DNA from: Marthasterias glacialis
Lineage: Eukaryota; Echinodermata; Asteroidea; Forcipulatida; Asteriidae
Length of the DNA: 64,000 nt
NCBI GenBank assembly: GCA_911728455.2
Contig: OU452219.1
Span: 22,255,219 to 22,319,218 of the forward strand
Reading direction: 5' to 3'
Shown: positions 48,483-60,639 of the stretch, piece after piece
Numbering within the stretch: position 1 is the stretch's first letter
How the letters are laid out: the number at the start of each line of letters is the position of its first letter
Position numbers and translations under genes: made by a program
The notes under the pieces: model-generated
What the model was told of the DNA's origin: nothing
What the model saw: the letters and a program-made list of their open reading frames with translations, nothing else
Databases searched by the model: none

Positions 48483-49305
48483 AAACTGAGAACCCTTGTA
48501 CACAGTGCTTGCAATGCAAGTGCTTTGTATCAACTATTACATCAAACATTACTTTGAGAAGTTTTTTGTTGGTAAGAGGGTGATTCTATTCTATATATTT
48601 TCAAATTTCCTTTGGTTGCTACTAGAGGGCGCTAATACAAGTGCTTTATATCAATTATTATATACCTCAATGGGCCTTATGCATTGACGTCATCACGCCG
48701 CTATCTTGGAGGTAAATGACGATGAAACAACCGAAATCGCACATCTGAGTACACACAGTGCACAAGATGGGCCAATGAGCAACCTTCTTTTGACCTCTAG
48801 TCGAGGGCGCCTTACTCAAATGAAGTCATATGCATAAGGTCTATTCATAACAATGTATATTTTCAAATTTCCTTTGGTCACTGGTAGAGGGCGCTACCAC
48901 TATCTATCCTCAATTCAATTTATTCATCCCTGATAGAATCACCCTCTTACCAACAAAAAACTTCTCAAAGTGATGTTTCCTATATCGTCGTGTGCCCAGC
49001 AAAAGGACGTAAGGGAAAGTTCCCGGCAAAAGGACGTAAGCAATTTATGTTAAAATTTGTGTTTCAAGAATTATGAGCGGGAAAGTTTGGTTAACATTAT
49101 TGCCATGCAAAAGTCATTCTAGAAAGGTTAAATTCTGCATGGGGAATGGGGAATTTTAGCAAAAAAACTAACAAAAATGATATATTTTTCATGTCAGGAG
49201 CCATTTTGTTGCTAAAGTCCTTTAGTTACTGGGACAAATTACTTTATGTTCCCAGCAAAAGGGCCTAAGGCCTTACGCCCTTTTGCTGGGCACAAGACGA
49301 TATAT
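48483..49305. repeat. 0.8-kb tandem duplication, copy 2
   Basis: Second copy of 47671-48445, including the MITEs at 48669-48845 and 48981-49304. In this copy the palindrome near the right end has picked up mismatches (CCTAAGG for CGTAAGG). Confidence 0.9.
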
Positions 49306-52300
49306 GGTAAAAGTGGGTTTATGATATGAAAGTTTACTTAAATTTTATTCATTTATCACTAAGTCAAAATGGGGGATAATTTTGACCTTTGAATACACTG
49401 ATTTAGTTATATTCACAGCAATGATTTAATTATATTCACAGCAATTAATTATATAGTAATTACTCTATTTTTTAAACTCAGTTCAAGTATTAAACGATAA
49501 GTTTCTGAAGCGAGGCTGTTTTTTTACAGGGCTTAATAGATGCACCGATCGATCGTGTATAAAATGCAACGTTCAATCTCTGCAGCGCGTTCATATTTCC
49601 TGTCACCAATGTTACTCGAAATTTTATGGACTTGTAGGTGATAGCCCATCTTACACTTTTGTGTAACATTTTATTTTCATTCTATTTAATAGCATTAATT
49701 AATTTTTATTAAAAAAATACATGTACTTTTTTATTGCACTAATTTCATAATACAATTAAATGCATAATTAATTGCACAACAATTATAAATTAAAAAAATC
49801 ATCATTTACATATAAAAATGTACTAGTAGCTTTAACTTATTTAATGAAACTAGCTACCCACCACTACAATTTACTCTATTTTTTAAACTCAGCGCTACAA
49901 TTTGTTTCACATAAAATAAAACATGTTAATCTACATGTAGGCCTGGAATATGCTCACTGATTTTTATAAACTTCATACCAGTGATAGTTTTTATTAAAGT
50001 TATAAGTTAGAAAGTGAAGTGTTAACTTGTGTAGGCCTGACTTATGTTAAAAGGCTTGAACCCAAAATAATCACCCACCTTATTAATATAAAATTTTCTA
50101 CTAATTATTAACATAACATTAATATTACTTTAATAATTTGTTGTTATTGTCAATGTTTGTGACCAAATTGAGCAGTATTCACAGGCCTCTAAGTGGACCC
50201 TCTATTCCTAACGTTTGTTTATTTTATCTCACCTGTTACCCCTACCATTACCCCTACATGTCAACATTATAGTAACATAAAAAATATCTACTTCTAGAAA
50301 GTGAAAATCTTAATTTGTTGTATTTTACGTAAAAATGTATAGCCTATAATTTATTATTCTTATTTTTAACATTTTTATTGAACTTAGCTCTGAAAACTCA
50401 TTTTATTGTACATGTAGTAACTTGATTCATTTACATTCACATGTATAAGTTATTGTAAAATGTAGTTATTCAAATTTAATTGAAATTTTGTGTAAACTCT
50501 GTCATGTAAATGTTAATCAATTTTTTTTTTAACAACTGAAGGCAAGGATTGGGTTTGTTAAAGGTTAAAAACTTTAATATAAGCATTGATACATTTTAAT
50601 TCAAAACATTTTTTAATTATGGATTGTTTGTGGAAGACACTACAGAACCTTCATCGAATAATACTGTCAATTTATGAACTATTAGACAAACAACATACTT
50701 AGGCCTTTAAACTATAAATCATAAACTGTAATTTTCTCTGATTAAAATACCAATATGTTATTTTGTAATGTGGTCATTTGTTTTAGTAGTTTGAATAGAA
50801 ACAATAGAAGTTATTTCTTTTCAGATGTTAGTGTTGAAATTTAATGAAATTTTAAACAATCAATCATAATAGATTGTTTTGTAAAACATACTTTGTTGTT
50901 AGCAAATCATTTATACTTTTTAAAAATCTAATGGTTCAAATATATTTACATACTTATTATTAATTCCTTTTGTGATAACCCAACTCTGTAATCTTTCAGT
51001 TAGGGGAAAATCAATATTTCTCCCTCTGTCTTGCGCTCTCCATAATCATATTTTTTTAAGGTTCCTATAAAAAAATATTTTTGTTATATATATATTAAAC
51101 ATTTGTCATAATCTTGACAAAAACAGGTCATATGTGCATTTGTCTATGACTGATAAATAATAAAATAAATAACATAATAATACATGATAAAATAATAACA
51201 CATTCCGGTGCATTTTCACGAGTCTTGTTGACCAAACGAAAAATTGATATTGGTCGCAATATCTTCAACGCGCGAAGGATTTATGTACGACCGACTCACA
51301 TTTTAACCCATCTTTGTTAACAAAAACAAAGTTTCCAATTCTTGTTAGCGATGCACAAATTAAAAATTTACCCCTATAAGTGATTTCATTTGATGAACAT
51401 TATGTGAAAAAAACACTTCTATAAAGGGAAAATCATATTCCACTTGTTGAATCTTACATAAAATTGACAGTTGGATGTCAGCCTAGAGTCTATCATAAAA
51501 TTGTTAACATTGTTATGATTAAGTTGGTTCTTAAAACTCATTTCACTGTAGTTAGTATTGTAAAATGTAATTTTGTCATATAAATGTTAATCAATTTGTC
51601 AATATTTAACAATATCATCAGGTTAAAATTTAATTAAAATTATAGAACTTGTTTTACATTTAGCATTTATGTATTTGGTGGATAAAATATTCAGAAAAAA
51701 ATCATCATAAGATATGTTAAATGTCAAAGCCATTTAAAACATTGAACAATTTTAATTCAAAACTTGATATAGTTATGAATGTTAGTAGGAGACACTACAT
51801 TACCTTTATCACATATTTGTTGTCAAATTCATGAACATTGTGGCACATTCTTCTTCATGTAGATAAACATAACATACAAATAAACTATTAATGTTTTTAG
51901 TAACAATTGTAACATTCTTTTTTATCAGGACATATATCTGTAATACATAAAGTGAATGGATTCATTTTTAAAGCAAGCAATTAGTGCAATGGAAACATTT
52001 TGTTTTGTTTTATCATGAATTTTTAATTTATAAATTGTAATGTCTTTTGATTAAAATACCAATTTGCTACTTGTAAAGTGGTCATTTGTTTTTAGTCATT
52101 TTAATCAAATCATAGAAGTTATTCATTTTCAGATGTTAGTTGTGAAGTTTAATGGAATTTTAATAAATAAATCAGAATAAGTTGTTTTGTAAAATGACTT
52201 TGTTGTCAACAAAGCCCTAACTACAAATCATTTAATGTTTTGTAATATCAATGGTCTAGAATATTTTGTTATTTCTAATCCCTCGTTTGATCCCCCGACT

Positions 52301-52800
52301 CTGTATTTTTTGGTTACAGGAAAACTATTTTCCCCCTCAGTTTAGCGTTCTCCATATTCACCTTTTTTGGTAGTTCAGTATTTTTTTTTTAATCTGATAT
52401 ATATTTTTTTAATACATGTATATAAAACTCTTGTTCCTTGTTATATTTTGCAATATTTACATTTGTCTGTGAATTATGGATAAAAAAATAATAACACATT
52501 CAAGTGCATTTTCACAGGTCTTGCAGACTCGCGATTACTTATGTCCAGCCGACTCGCGCTCCGACCCACCAGCAACAGCCTCGCTTCTGTACTTAATGCA
52601 ATAGCATTCATTTAAAAAAAAAAAAAGAAGAAAATACTGTACACTTTATGTGGGGGCAAAAACCACATCAAAGTTACAGTTTATACCATTAAAAAAGTTT
52701 AATATTACAAATAGTGATAATCTTATAATCTTATAATTAAAAATACAACACATTTTATAAGTACACCATTGCAAGCATTTTAATTCAGTCAGTTTTAAAT
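49306..52800. repeat. AT-rich block with a diverged 1.1-kb tandem repeat
   Basis: Two diverged copies share block order: about 50390-51240 and 51530-52520. Shared blocks include 'atgttaatcaattt', 'gattaaaataccaat', 'tggtcatttgtttt', 'tttcagatgttagt', 'ttgttttgtaaaa' and 'gtgcattttcac'. Short inverted ends (CTGAAGCGAGGCTGTT at 49506 and its reverse near 52575) may mark the borders of one large element. No coding seen. Confidence 0.6.
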
Positions 52801-52814
52801 TTTGCCAATATCAT

Positions 52815-53160
52815 CCTGGTCAGGTTAGTCTAAAGCAGGGCCACCACGAGCAGGTCCCAGGATACCAGCCCCACACGCTTTCTAGCATCGTCAGAGCCAT
52901 TACACCCACCTTTCGGCAGGGTCCGGTCCGCCACCCCAAGGCGAACCCCAAGGCAGTCCCCTAGCTGTAGTAACGCGGTCCACTAGCCCCACGGCCAAGA
53001 CTAGGGACTACTGCCGTTTGCCAACCATTTGTGATCACACCAGAACCATGCTCCTTACGATGGTGCAGCCTGATGCACCTTTAAGATCAACAACCAGCTG
53101 TCACCCTGGCCGGCAGTAGGACCCCACATGCCACGTGCATGTGTCCAGGTCCCTTTATTT
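52815..53160. other. GC-rich island
   Basis: A 340-bp GC-rich patch within AT-rich DNA, directly before the 20-bp array. Part of it repeats in inverted orientation at 44060-44160. In the minus strand a frame reads VGLVSWDLLVVALL, matching SGLVFWDLPVVALL from the other copy, so the pair may be remnants of one coding repeat. No family recognised. Confidence 0.45.
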
Positions 53161-53194
53161 TTCGGAATTTTCCGTGTTTACCACCATTGGTTCC

Positions 53195-53420
53195 GAATCG
53201 AATCTCCGCACCACCAATCGAATCTCCGCACCACCAATCGAATCTCCGCACCACCAATCGAATCTCCGCACCACCAATCGAATCTCCGCACCACCAATCG
53301 AATCTCCGCACCACCAATCGAATCTCCGCACCACCAATCGAATCTCCGCACCACCAATCGAATCTCCGCACAACCAATCGAATCTCCGCACCACCAATCG
53401 AAACTCCGTACCACCAAGGC
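53195..53420. repeat. 20-bp tandem array, about 11 copies
   Basis: AATCTCCGCACCACCAATCG is repeated ten times from 53201 to 53400 with one substitution seen, followed by a decaying copy. Because 20 is not a multiple of three and the unit has no stop in most frames, long ORFs arise on both strands (periodic SPHHQSNLRTTNRISAPPIE). Confidence 0.97.
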
Positions 53421-54432
53421 TCTAAGATCTCTAATTTCATACTTCAAGAAACGCGTATGTGCTTGCTTGCAATGGTGTACTTATTTACAAGATATTAACT
53501 GTACAGTGCTGCAAAAACAGCCCACTATACGACGATTACAGAAAACATTAAACTAATACATCTAGATATACTACAATAACAGAAAACATCAAACTAACAC
53601 ATCTACAATATCTTACAGTTGAAGACAAGTTGCTTGGTTGTTCATTCATGCTTGCTAGATGAACTGTTTGGATGTCTTGATGTTTACATATGCGTTGCTC
53701 TCCTTTATACCCTGCAGCCTCCAAGATGTCAGTTGTGGTAATTCCCTCTGCACTATTAGCTACATCTCTGGCTCTGAAAGGTCAAGTTTACAAATTAGAA
53801 ACTGTATGCAAGTCAGCAATTGCAATGCAGGGGTTATCAAAAACTCAGGTTTTTTTTGTGTAGTGTGATTATTGTTTTTACTAAATTTCTCATCCTTTGT
53901 TTTTCATTAACAATAAACTGCATTACTCTGTGAGAAAGCAATTTGTTTTTGAAGCTACTAACATTTGTTTTCTTCTTTCCATTGTCTTTTCAGGAATGGT
54001 ACATGGGTGGGATATTTTGGGCTTAATGATTTCTCCATCTCCTGACCAGGAGGTTGCAATATTAGGGCAAGGCTAAACCATATTCAATTATTATTATTTC
54101 TTTTCCCCCCAATCAATCATACACTCTTAAAAGTATTACATTGTTAGATGCACCTTTTGAAAGCTCAAACAGGTGGAAACATTTTGTTTAAAAAAGGGTG
54201 CTTTTATTGTTTTCTCAATTACATTTCTCAAATTTTACATTTTCTGCTGTGATTAAACTGTGTATCTTGCTTATCATGCACCTGGCTTTCTTGAAGAGGA
54301 CATAACGTATGCAGTGACAATAATGATACAAACACCAACTGAATATGTATTTTGGTTTAATTTTAAAAGGGTCAAATGATTTCCCAATAATGAGGATTAC
54401 ATAATTTCAAATTTTTTATATAATGTACATAC

Positions 54433-55753
54433 AAAGGAGAGTGCAGCCTTTATCATAGGCTGGTCTTGGTCATCTACTTGTTGATGGGTAAATGCCTCTT
54501 GAGATGCTAAGCCTTTCTGCAACACAAACAAATCAAACAATTTGCAACATTTAGTGTATTGAACATTTACTACCATTAAAACATACAGTTTCAGATAACC
54601 TGCTTTTACCTGAAGATTTTTCTATACTTATAATCACAAATAAATCTAAATTGGCAACACTGAAAGCAGCAACACAATGGTTGGAGAAGCTTCTGCATAT
54701 CAGGATTAAACTTATTGTTGCAATCAAAATAATCAAAGTAATTAGCGGGACACAACTTGCCTGAAACAGTTCTCTTGAGGATTGGTGCTTGCATGAACTC
54801 TATTATTAGTTAGCTTTCTCTCAGACTGAAACTTATCTAGCAAATGGCATGCAAAATTACAGGAAGCTAAGAATTTGTCTGGATGTTTGTGTTTAACATG
54901 AAGCTTCCTGAGGTAATTTCACAATTGTTTTAAAACTGAGAAAAAAAACACAACCCTGAATGTCAACTCTAAAATGTTTCCAAACATACAACAACTTTTG
55001 AATGTATTGTAATGCTACAATATAATTATTGAGAAACAACAAACATTCTGCACAACTATTACAGAGCTCCATTTAGGACTAGAGGTAAATAATAAAAGTA
55101 CTGTTTCAGGAGTTTACCTTTAACTGAAGAGCCCAGCTCCTTTATAAGAGGCTGGTCTTGGACATCTACTTGTTGACGAGTAGATCTTTTTGGAGATGCT
55201 AAGCCCGACTGCAACACACACAAATCGCACAATTTACAACTATAAGTGTTTTAAAACATTAGCCATCAGTAAAACAGACTTTAGTTTCAGATAAATTGCT
55301 TTTAAATGGGCATTTTTTGTGTATACTTTCAATGCAAGAACAAGAAAACCAACATTTAAAACAGCAAAAAACCTGTTCGGAAGAACTCATGGCAAGCAAA
55401 ATTTTAATTACCAAAAGCTAAGCATTTTTGTCTAGAAATTTGTGTTTAACATGAAGCTTCCTGAGGTAATTTCCCAAAATCCTTTAAACCTGACACAAAA
55501 AACACAACCCAGCATGTCAACTCTAAAATGTTTGCCAAACAAACATCCTCGAATGTATTGTAATGCTACAAGAAAATGGCAGGGCAACACTAATCATTCT
55601 GCACAACTGTTACAGAGCTCCACTCAGGACCATGGGTAAATAATAAAAGTATACTTTTTCAGGAATTTACCTTCAACTGGAGCTCCTTCACGTAAGGCTG
55701 GTCTTGGACATCTACTTCTTAAAGGAAGATCTTTTTGGAGATGCTCAGCCTGT
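54433..55753 (-). other. Three tandem exon-like repeats, minus strand
   Basis: Exon-like units 55671-55753, 55118-55208 and 54433-54516 each follow CAG after a TTG-rich tract and end at GTAAAT, GTAAAC or GTATGT. The middle one reads SGLASPKRSTRQQVDVQDQP in an open frame. The DNA core GCATCTCCAAAAAGATCTAC resembles TCATCTCCACAGATCTACTC of the plus-strand exons at 38692 and 41199, so they are probably distant members of the same exon family. The flanking intron DNA is repeated as well (unit about 550-600 bp). Not all copies are open in one frame. Confidence 0.4.
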
Positions 55754-56160
55754 CTGCAACACAAACAAATCACACAATTTGCAACAATAAATGTTTGAAA
55801 ACACTATCCATCAGTAAAACAGTTAGGTCGAGATGAATTGCTTTTACCTCACAATTTGTAAATACTTTCAATAAAAAATAAATGAAGACAAAACAATGAA
55901 ACAATGAAAGCAGCAACAAAATTGTTGGAGGAACTCATGCCCATCAGGAATTTTTTGATTCACAACAGTTTCAGGGGGGAAGTCAAATGCCTGAAACAGT
56001 TCTCTTGAGGAGAAAAAGAAAAAGAATCTGTATTGATATTTGTGTTTAACATGATACACCATAAGGAACTTTCCCAAAATCTTTAAAACCCCTACAGAAA
56101 AAACACAACCTAGACTTTCAACTCTGAAATCACTGAAATTGTAATGCTACAAGAAAAAGA
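54865..56160. repeat. Tandem 0.55-0.6-kb repeat around the exon-like units
   Basis: 'tttgtgtttaacatgaagct', 'tcaactctaaaatgttt', 'tgtattgtaatgctacaa' and 'ctgcacaact.ttacagagctcca' occur in order near 54890-55080 and again near 55440-55625; a partial third copy starts near 56037. Confidence 0.8.
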
Positions 56161-56183
56161 TTTTGCCTTATTCCATTCCTTAA

Positions 56184-56626
56184 AGGGCCCATGAAGAGGT
56201 ATTTTGTCGCATTACATTTTTGTGGCTTAATATATGGTTTGAAATTAACAAAACATAACATTGACTATTTTGATGTGTTTATTAAGCGTTAAAACACTTT
56301 AATTGAGCCCCGAAAATGTGTCATTTGATTGTGCAATGATTTGTGATGTAGACTGTGGTCAAACGTTTCAAAGACAGCTCTGGTGCCGAGTGGTCAACAA
56401 TGCATTGTGTGTTATTGTCACACACATGGCCCTGGTCAGCCGGTCCACTGTCTACGTCATAGATTTTATGCTAATGAAGAAGGGTGGGTGGAGCTCGGCA
56501 ATCCCCTAATTTTAGAAATTGTTATTTCTACAGTAAATAGCGTGTACAAAATTTTAAAAAATAATAATATACTATGATAGGCATACTTCCTTTTTTAACC
56601 AATAAAAAAATTAATTCATGGGACCT
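56184..56626. mobile_element. TTAA-flanked MITE, Kolobok- or piggyBac-type
   Basis: Ends AGGGCCCATGAA and, reversed, AGGTCCCATGAA, with TTAA directly outside both (56180-56183 and 56627-56630). TTAA target duplications are used by piggyBac and Kolobok; the purine-rich AGGG start fits Kolobok better than the CCC start of piggyBac. 443 bp, no transposase frame. Confidence 0.75.
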
Positions 56627-56639
56627 TTAAAGATTGTCC

Positions 56640-59139
56640 ACTCATCACCTGCAAAGACCATACAACAATGCCAATGGTAAAAAGATTTTTGTTTTCAGCT
56701 ACTGCAGAATCAGAAATTATATGAAGGGCAAATCAAACTTCTAACCTTCTAGTGCAAAATCAAACTAGAATTCAAAGTATTTTGGCTGAGCAGTCCAGAA
56801 GTACATTGGACTCTTGTTTCTGTGTTTGAGTTACCATCATTTGGATATCAGGCCTTCCACAATTTTGTTTGCCCTGACGTGTCTCAAGTCAGCTGTAAAT
56901 TTGGACAAACTTCGGTGATTCTTGTGTACTGTTTGCATGAGAAATTAAAGAGTTTCACACGAGCAGGTTCCTTTTATTAGCCTATAGGGCTAACTAAGAA
57001 GCAGGTTTGACTATAGACCACAACACTCTTAGTGTTTTGTACACCAGGCTTGTGACTAAAGTAAACTCATTGTGTATGTTTCCCCCGTGTGATCTGTCAG
57101 GTCTCTTTAATCATAGATACTTCTCAAGACCTGTGAGGGTTGAAGGTGTCATTACACTTAGCTACAGATTAGCAAGTTTTATTAATTTTGACTCACCATG
57201 ATCATACTATTGCATCATCTCCCGGTCTTAGACCTCATCACCCAGCTGGAAGTGAAAAGGAGATTGTATAATGCATCATTAAGGCAGTTTCCCTTGAGAA
57301 GAAGCAAAGATTGAAAAAACACATTGAGTATTGATAGCTTTGTTATTGATAGTTTTGTTATTGATAGCAACAATTCCGTTAGTCCACTAACTGTCTTGAT
57401 TCAGGAGATTGTCTTACCAGTGAGGACTGTTCCTCCACAAAGCCAGTCAAGATCCCTGTCAAATGACCCTGCTGGTTATTTCCATCCTGCATGACATCTT
57501 AACTGTATGGATGGTTCATCTACTTTACCTTGCCAGAACAAGATGTGGTGGAAATCTGGGCAGCCATTGAAAGTGAAAAAGCCAACTTTTCAAATAGACA
57601 TTGGTTACGGAAAAAATAGATTAATTCTGATTCTGAACATTTCATTAAATTGGTCAGTTACATTACAACAAATGACAGTTTATGTTTTGTCACAGATTTT
57701 GTGCTTGTTTTATAAATGTAGTAATTTTGAACAACGATGGGTTCTGAGGTCTTCAAATACTAGTTTATCAACTTTGATAGTGTGATGGAATATTTCTCTG
57801 GAGGATTCAATCAGTGGGTTTCTAGAATGAAATTAGTCAACTTTGATTCTTGATGAACTGCATCTGTCGGGGGCTCGATCCACCTCAATCTTCTGCAGGA
57901 GGGGAGGTTTTTTCTCTAGCAAGAACAAATAAATGGATGGTACATTTATGACGATTGAAAGAATGCATGAATTCAAACCTTTCAAGTTTTCAGATAAGAC
58001 CAGTGCCTTAACTAGGGTAGACTAACCATGAATTTTGATAATGAGGGTTTATGTCCTGTCCAGCATCCCATCTCTTTGGTCCGATTCTGGATCTCCTTGG
58101 CTATAAAGATGGCTTCAGGCTCATTTTGTGCTGCAGTATCCAACCAATACTAAGGTTGCTTTTACCAAGGACGTTCCTGTAAAAGGACTGACAATATGAA
58201 CATCTTTTTACAACATTGTAAGTTTAAGAAAGTCCTGCATTAAAATTGTGCAGTATTATAAGCACAAGTTGTGTTTGTTTCCAATTAAATAATTGTTTTC
58301 CATATTTCCTGTGTAACATGCAAACTCTTCAAAACCTTACCCACGGGTAAACTAGTAGAAGTTATGCCTTTCTTTATACTCTTGTTTACTAGTGGTATCA
58401 GATGTAAAACATAGCAAAATATGTAACACATTTATAAGAAAGTATTTACTCTTTCCAACAGTAGTGTTTGGGATGTTTATTTGCAAGGCAGTAAATAACA
58501 AATAACACTTATTGTAATGCAGATGTGAGAACAACATGGGGTTGGGCTGGAACTGTGTTTATGTACAGTGACCAGTCAGGAAGATATGGGTTAAGAAATA
58601 TTAAAAATGTATTGAATACTTTTTTGGAACACATGTGGTCTTCCATGTCATTTCAACACACGTTTAGACACCAGCTACAGTGCTGCCGTCAACTTTCCTT
58701 CAAATTTTAAACTTTATGATTGTCTTTTGTTCATACTTTGCAAAATCATAAGACAATCAAACTTCACCATCATCCATCATGAGTCACAATCACAATGGCT
58801 TGTGTCCCATCACCGCAATGTTTCTCTGTCCTCTGTCATGTGACAGTGGGTTAGGGGATACATCTGCTGCTCAGAGGGCAGCTCCAGCTGCCCTATCTAA
58901 AATAATAGGGCGAGTATACAGTATTATCACACATCTGTGCCTGGTAAAACAAAGCATGAAATAAAATAAAATTACCTAGCAATCTCTCTTGACAGAATGA
59001 CAGTTTTACCAATCTATAATAAAAAGAGCTTTCCATTTTGGCATCATACACAAGACGTTCCAGACTACAATCGTCACTACTTGTTCTCCATCTTACAGGT
59101 CTGAGTGGCTTCAGATGGTCGTTGGTGAGTAAGTAGGTA
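56640..59139. other. No gene recognised
   Basis: Mostly unique-looking AT-rich DNA. One minus-strand open stretch at 58012-58149 (45 codons, contains LDTAAQNEPEAIFIAKEIQN then RTKEMGCW) has a coding-like composition and is noted as a possible exon without a recognised family. Confidence 0.45.
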
Positions 59140-59394
59140 CCATAGAGTTATATATAAGAACTAGAGGAAGCACTCGCAATGTCACGCACGGAACTCCGCT
59201 GACCCATAATGGGCGAAAATCCCTATGGGTCAATTGCATACGAATGTCCACTTAAAAAATGTTTGCTGTGTAAACTGATGAGTGACCAGTGTAAATGAAT
59301 GGTCCGCACCATTTCTCAATGATAAAAAATGCTCCTTGTCGGACTTTGTTGCATGGTTTTGTACGCCCTCTAGTTCTTATATATAACTCTATGG
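59140..59394. mobile_element. TA-flanked MITE with about 28-bp inverted ends
   Basis: Both ends read CCATAGAGTTATATATAAGA followed by ACTAGAGG when the right end is reversed, with TA just outside each. 255 bp without coding capacity; TA flanks point to the Tc1/mariner superfamily. Confidence 0.85.
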
Positions 59395-59565
59395 TAGGTA
59401 CACACAAAAAGATTTCAGGACTACTGGAACTTGAATAGCCTCATAATCCAACTCTGCAAGAGCTACACTCTAGGGGTCTGGATATATTTTTAAAGATGAG
59501 TCGGGCGCTGTTTCCATCACACTGCTCATCTTTGGTCCTTCTAGTTTGAGCTCCTTTGTCTGCAT

Positions 59566-59681
59566 GCAAATCCTTCAGTTTTACTCTTGTCTCATCATCT
59601 GTTGCAAATCCTTCAGTTTTACTCTTGTCTCATCATCTGTTGCAAATCCTTCAGTTTTACTCTTGTCTCATCATCTGTTGC
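59566..59681. repeat. 38-bp tandem repeat, 3 copies
   Basis: Units starting GCAAATCCTTCAGTTTTACT at 59566, 59604 and 59642 are identical or nearly so. Confidence 0.95.
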
Positions 59682-60639
59682 TTGGATCTAGAGATACTGT
59701 CTTTACTCTCTCCTGAAGTTTTGCTTCTGATGAGGGCAGACTGTTGCTTGATTAATTAAATCTATCTGTAGATGTCAGTTTCCAAACCATCAGATAACCA
59801 TTATGTTGAGGTTTTACTGCTACACTAGAATTAGTTAACAAAACACTTGGAGAAAAACAATGATTGGAATCTATAAAGTTCTTTATTGATCATTCTTTTT
59901 TAACATTAACTTTAAACAATAGACATTTTAGATGTATACAATGTACAAACCCTACTACACCTCAGAGACACCCAACTGTAAACAGCCTCACTCCTCCAAA
60001 ACAACCAATATGAATGTGTACAGGGTGCCTATACTGCCTCAATCTTCCAAAATTAACAGACAAGTTGTGTAGGATACCTAGTGCAGGCATGGCCCTTGGA
60101 AAAACAGTAGGAAAATTTGACTGAGCACAGGAGCTGACCTATACATGTACATATAGGTTTTAGTTGACTTTTCAGGCCGTTTTAAAAACAATTTAGATGA
60201 TTTTTCTGTGGGTCGAAAAATCAGAAATCCGACCACTGCACTACACAGACAAATCAAAAGACAAACAATGAGCAAAAGAAAGCACTGTATGGGTCTTACT
60301 GTACAAAAATGAATAACGACAGACAATATATTCCTTTCAAGGCACTTGTTTTGACAAAACACACATCAGAAGAAGAAAAGAATTTACATAGAACAGACCG
60401 AATGCACTTTTTGGTCACAACTTCATGCAAAGTAATATATCCACTCTTAACAATAATAATTATCTACGGTCAATGTATGACTGTTTCATTAAATCAATAT
60501 TGGAAATTCAGCAAGAAAAACAATGATAACAAATAGTATCTGGTATTTTTTGCCTTCAATACTAATCGCAGTTTGACAAAACACACATTAATAAGCCTTA
60601 CAATTTTTGAAATTTGACACAGAATAAACCAATGAGGTT

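Noticed and set aside
53087-53556. Several 80-142-codon repetitive ORFs on both strands
   Set aside because: Direct product of the 20-bp array, which has no stops in most frames.
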